Notes under the pieces: model-generated
Told to the model about the DNA's origin: nothing
Database searches by the model: none
What the model saw: only the letters and a program-made list of their open reading frames with translations
Shown here: in pieces, positions 61,576 to 64,000 of the stretch
Layout: each line of letters starts with the position of its first letter
How positions within the stretch are numbered: position 1 is the stretch's first letter
Source: Polynucleobacter sp. 71A-WALBACH
GTDB taxonomy: Bacteria; Pseudomonadota; Gammaproteobacteria; Burkholderiales; Burkholderiaceae
DNA length: 64,000 nt
Assembly: GCF_018882365.1 (NCBI RefSeq)
Contig: NZ_JACVOP010000004.1
Coordinates: 124,001 to 188,000 of the forward strand
Direction of reading: 5' to 3'
Translations under genes and position numbers: made by a program

Positions 61576-64000
61576 ATGCATCACCCATTTCCGACCCTAT
61601 CCCAGCAAAAGCAGCCACATGCATGGGCTATTGCACCCAATGCGGACGCTCTAAAGTCGCTCGCCGAGGGTATTTGGAATTGTGCAGTGCAAACAAACCA
61701 GCGCCCCTTAGTGGTGTTGAGTACCGCTGGTCCTTTAATGGGTGTTAGGGCGGCCTTAGAAAAGCATCGACCCAAAGACCTCCGTAGTCATATTGCCTTC
61801 TTGCCTCAAGTGATGAGTTTTAACGACTGGCTAGAAGCGGCGCCTGGCGCCTGGAAGTTTCCCAAGAAACAAACTGATTTAGAGCGTTGGTTATCGGTTT
61901 ACGCGACTCTGCGCAAACACAAGCAATTGCAATCTTGGTTTAAAGCAGAAACGGAAGCGGGGTCATGGGGGTTGGCACAAGCCATCATTACAGCGTGCGA
62001 TACCTTATCCAACTCCATTGCGCCAAGTCTTCAGCAGGAGCTACACAAACTGATCGCTGCTCAAGTGGAGCTCTCTACTGAACACACACAACATACTCAA
62101 TCTTGGATCGAGACCCTTGAGCCATTATTGGATCGTACTATTGGGCAGGCATACCCAGCCCTAGCCAGAAAAGTAGTAGATCAAGAAGCGCAAGTATTGC
62201 TGACATTCTGGAGATACATCACCAGCCCAAGTGATCCTGCCTTTAGAAAACAATTTGCTATGGCGGCTCATCTCGAGGCCGCTAAACAAATTGTCCAAGG
62301 AAGTGCAAGGCCCTTAATTTGGGTAGAGACTGCGGATCCAACACCGATTGATAAGCAGCTGATCCAAGCTTACCTGGCTGACTACGCGCAGTACGCCCCA
62401 GCAGTTGAAGTGACGATGAACTGGGAGTCTGTTGGGCTTTGGGTTGAGGCCTTAAATCCTAATCTTCCAGAAGATCAAAAGCTCCAAGTTGTTAAAGCCA
62501 ATATCCATACTGCCGACCCAGAACGTTGGCATCTGATCGCCGCGAAGCGATTTGAAGAATTAGCATGGGCAACGGCTAAAACAATTGAGCAACAGCTAAT
62601 TGATGGAAAAACCAATATCGCGTTGGTGGCTCAAGATCGTCTCGTCGCCAGAAGGGCACGCGCCTTACTGGCACGCTTAGGTCCATCACTCAAGATCCAA
62701 GATGAAACCGGCTGGAAGTTATCGACTACCAGAGCGGCGGCAGCGCTTAATAGTTGGCTCGAGTTATTACGTGCGCCGTCCGAGGGCCCCAGCGCATCAG
62801 ATCTTTTAGAGTTTTTACAAAACCCATTCTTAGATCTATCGCAGTGTCTCAATCCCAATAGTGCGCGTGACAAAGAGTCCTTAAATGGATTGGTGGCGCA
62901 GCTTGAAGATATTTTGATTGCCAGCCAAGCTAAAACTGGCTGGGAAACCTTTCATATGGCCATTGAAGGGTCGGTTACGCATGGCTCTGCAGCGCCCAAT
63001 CCATTGCTACTGGAATTACTCCAATCGATTCGTGGAAGACTGAATCGCTGGCGTGGAATCAAGATCAACTGCGCCATTGCGCATCAATATCTGATGGATG
63101 ATCTCGTTTTAATGGGGATGACGCAGGGCTTAGAAAAAGATTCCGCCGGTAAGCAGTTACTTGAGCTTTTGGAGACATTTGAATTTGATACTGAGCATCA
63201 GCAAATTGCAATGCGTCTTAATGAATGGCTCAGCTTACTAAAGACCGTGATTGAAGAGTCTTCTTATGAAGAGAAGGGTGCCAGTGCCGCTGCTACTCTT
63301 AGTATCTTGCCATTGAGCTCAACTCGCTTTAGGGAATTTGAGTCTGTAGTTATGGTGGGGTGCGACGAGCAGCAACTGCCTGCATTTTCCGAGCCACCAT
63401 TGTTTTTCTCGGACACCTTAAATCGGCTCTTAGGTGGATCCAATATTGAGGCACAGTTTATTCAGCAGGCGAGAGATTTATCTCAATTGCTTATCTCGTT
63501 CCCGAGTGTGGATCTTCTTTGGCAAAGCAAGAGCAAAAGTGGCGAACCCCTAAGACCATCCGCCTGGATTCAACGACTCCAAATTGACTTACCCAATTGG
63601 CAAGCACGCAACGCAGGTGCTTTATTTGCACCTCGCAGTGGCACCGCATTGCCATCTCCAATGGCGGTAGCAACATTGGGTGCGGATTTACCAATGCCAG
63701 TCTCAATGAGTCCGAGTGCTTATAAAGCCTTACGTGATTGTCCTTATCGCTACTATGTTCGCAGTCTTCTAGGCTTACGTAAGCTGAAAGGCTTTGAAGA
63801 GGGTTTTGATGCTTCTCTAGCTGGCCAGACTTTGCATAAGATTTTGCGTAACTTCTATCACGCCATGAAGAGCGAGGCGCAGAAATCAGATTCCACCGTC
63901 GTGAGCAATATCGAGTTACGACGTGCTTGGATGCAACAGCAATTGATGCAAACCTCTGAGCAAGTCTTTAAACGTTTAATTGAAGGCGATGCCAGGGTCT
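61576..64000 (+). CDS. AddB-like PD-(D/E)XK nuclease, cut by the window end
   Basis: The frame opens at ATG 61576 and continues without stop to the window edge (808 codons). It resembles the AddB/RexB-type recombination nuclease of betaproteobacteria: an inactivated helicase-like N-terminal region, then MSPSAYKALRDCPYRYYV (start of the PD-(D/E)XK domain with a Cys that may serve an FeS cluster) and AGQTLHKILRNFY with the nuclease His. The catalytic D/ExK motif lies beyond the window. An AddA-like helicase gene is expected just downstream. Divergent from trxA. Confidence 0.85.
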   Translation, partial: MHHPFPTLSQQKQPHAWAIAPNADALKSLAEGIWNCAVQTNQRPLVVLSTAGPLMGVRAALEKHRPKDLRSHIAFLPQVMSFNDWLEAAPGAWKFPKKQTDLERWLSVYATLRKHKQLQSWFKAETEAGSWGLAQAIITACDTLSNSIAPSLQQELHKLIAAQVELSTEHTQHTQSWIETLEPLLDRTIGQAYPALARKVVDQEAQVLLTFWRYITSPSDPAFRKQFAMAAHLEAAKQIVQGSARPLIWVETADPTPIDKQLIQAYLADYAQYAPAVEVTMNWESVGLWVEALNPNLPEDQKLQVVKANIHTADPERWHLIAAKRFEELAWATAKTIEQQLIDGKTNIALVAQDRLVARRARALLARLGPSLKIQDETGWKLSTTRAAAALNSWLELLRAPSEGPSASDLLEFLQNPFLDLSQCLNPNSARDKESLNGLVAQLEDILIASQAKTGWETFHMAIEGSVTHGSAAPNPLLLELLQSIRGRLNRWRGIKINCAIAHQYLMDDLVLMGMTQGLEKDSAGKQLLELLETFEFDTEHQQIAMRLNEWLSLLKTVIEESSYEEKGASAAATLSILPLSSTRFREFESVVMVGCDEQQLPAFSEPPLFFSDTLNRLLGGSNIEAQFIQQARDLSQLLISFPSVDLLWQSKSKSGEPLRPSAWIQRLQIDLPNWQARNAGALFAPRSGTALPSPMAVATLGADLPMPVSMSPSAYKALRDCPYRYYVRSLLGLRKLKGFEEGFDASLAGQTLHKILRNFYHAMKSEAQKSDSTVVSNIELRRAWMQQQLMQTSEQVFKRLIEGDARV

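Overview
The window looks like a chromosomal segment of a free-living betaproteobacterium of the Burkholderiaceae, most like Polynucleobacter. The basis is inferential: moderate GC by eye, very tight gene packing, three orphan Bug/TctC-type solute receptors, a membrane-bound formate dehydrogenase, PHB-type enzymes (3-hydroxybutyrate dehydrogenase, phasin-like protein), and the run AddB-like nuclease / trxA / rho / rpmE. About 84 protein genes are called. I see no tRNA, rRNA, CRISPR array, insertion sequence or prophage. No gene-free stretch exceeds 300 bases; the longest are about 180-210 bases (rho leader, upstream of 43722, upstream of 11773, upstream of feoA).

Layout. 1-5288: a respiratory formate dehydrogenase operon (Tat-exported molybdo/tungsto-catalytic subunit, FeS subunit, small lipoprotein, cytochrome b subunit, small Ala/Pro-rich exported protein). 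5289-6687: tungstate-type ABC ATPase and permease, without a binding protein. 6753-9177: a translationally coupled set of a BFD-like ferredoxin, an EEP-fold hydrolase and cardiolipin synthase. 9174-11576: CoA transferase and acyl-CoA dehydrogenase. 11773-14440: membrane protein, 3-hydroxybutyrate dehydrogenase, Fe superoxide dismutase, PuuD-like membrane protein. 14532-17574: a peroxide-defence block of rubredoxin reductase, rubredoxin (too short for ordinary ORF cut-offs) and rubrerythrin, divergent from an OxyR-like regulator across a 10-bp perfect inverted repeat.

17653-34570: mixed metabolic and membrane genes (old yellow enzyme, DUF4239 protein, L-lactate dehydrogenase, two EamA exporters, class V aminotransferase, nitrobindin-like protein, NAD(P)HX dehydratase, beta-CASP nuclease, LOG protein, TerC, Bug receptor, truncated haemoglobin, phasin-like protein). 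34630-43538: Tat-exported FAH-family protein, four-domain rhodanese, Bug receptor, histone-like peptide, RhlE helicase, thiol dioxygenase, hotdog thioesterase, GNAT. 43722-47437: a duplicated-domain exported protein, then the second half of the oxyanion system: Mop, two TupA-like binding proteins, and a divergent ModE-HTH/periplasmic-binding-like regulator. 47552-49767: Fur box and feoAB. 49842-55938: cytochrome c5, barrel-like envelope protein, SemiSWEET, FAH hydrolase, enoyl-CoA hydratase, DUF5993-dsbB pair, Bug receptor, two glycine-rich envelope proteins. 55953-61457 (minus): MATE, ArnT-like transferase, rpmE, rho, trxA. 61576-end: AddB-like nuclease, cut by the window edge.

How the parts connect (inference): the formate dehydrogenase needs Mo or W cofactor. 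The transporter membrane parts sit next to it, while the binding proteins, Mop and the likely oxyanion-sensing regulator lie about 38 kb away. This split system, including one binding protein that has lost the canonical TupA ligand motif, is the most interesting theme of the window. Peroxide and iron handling (rubrerythrin set, SodB, OxyR-like, Fur-box feoAB, BFD-like protein) is the second theme.
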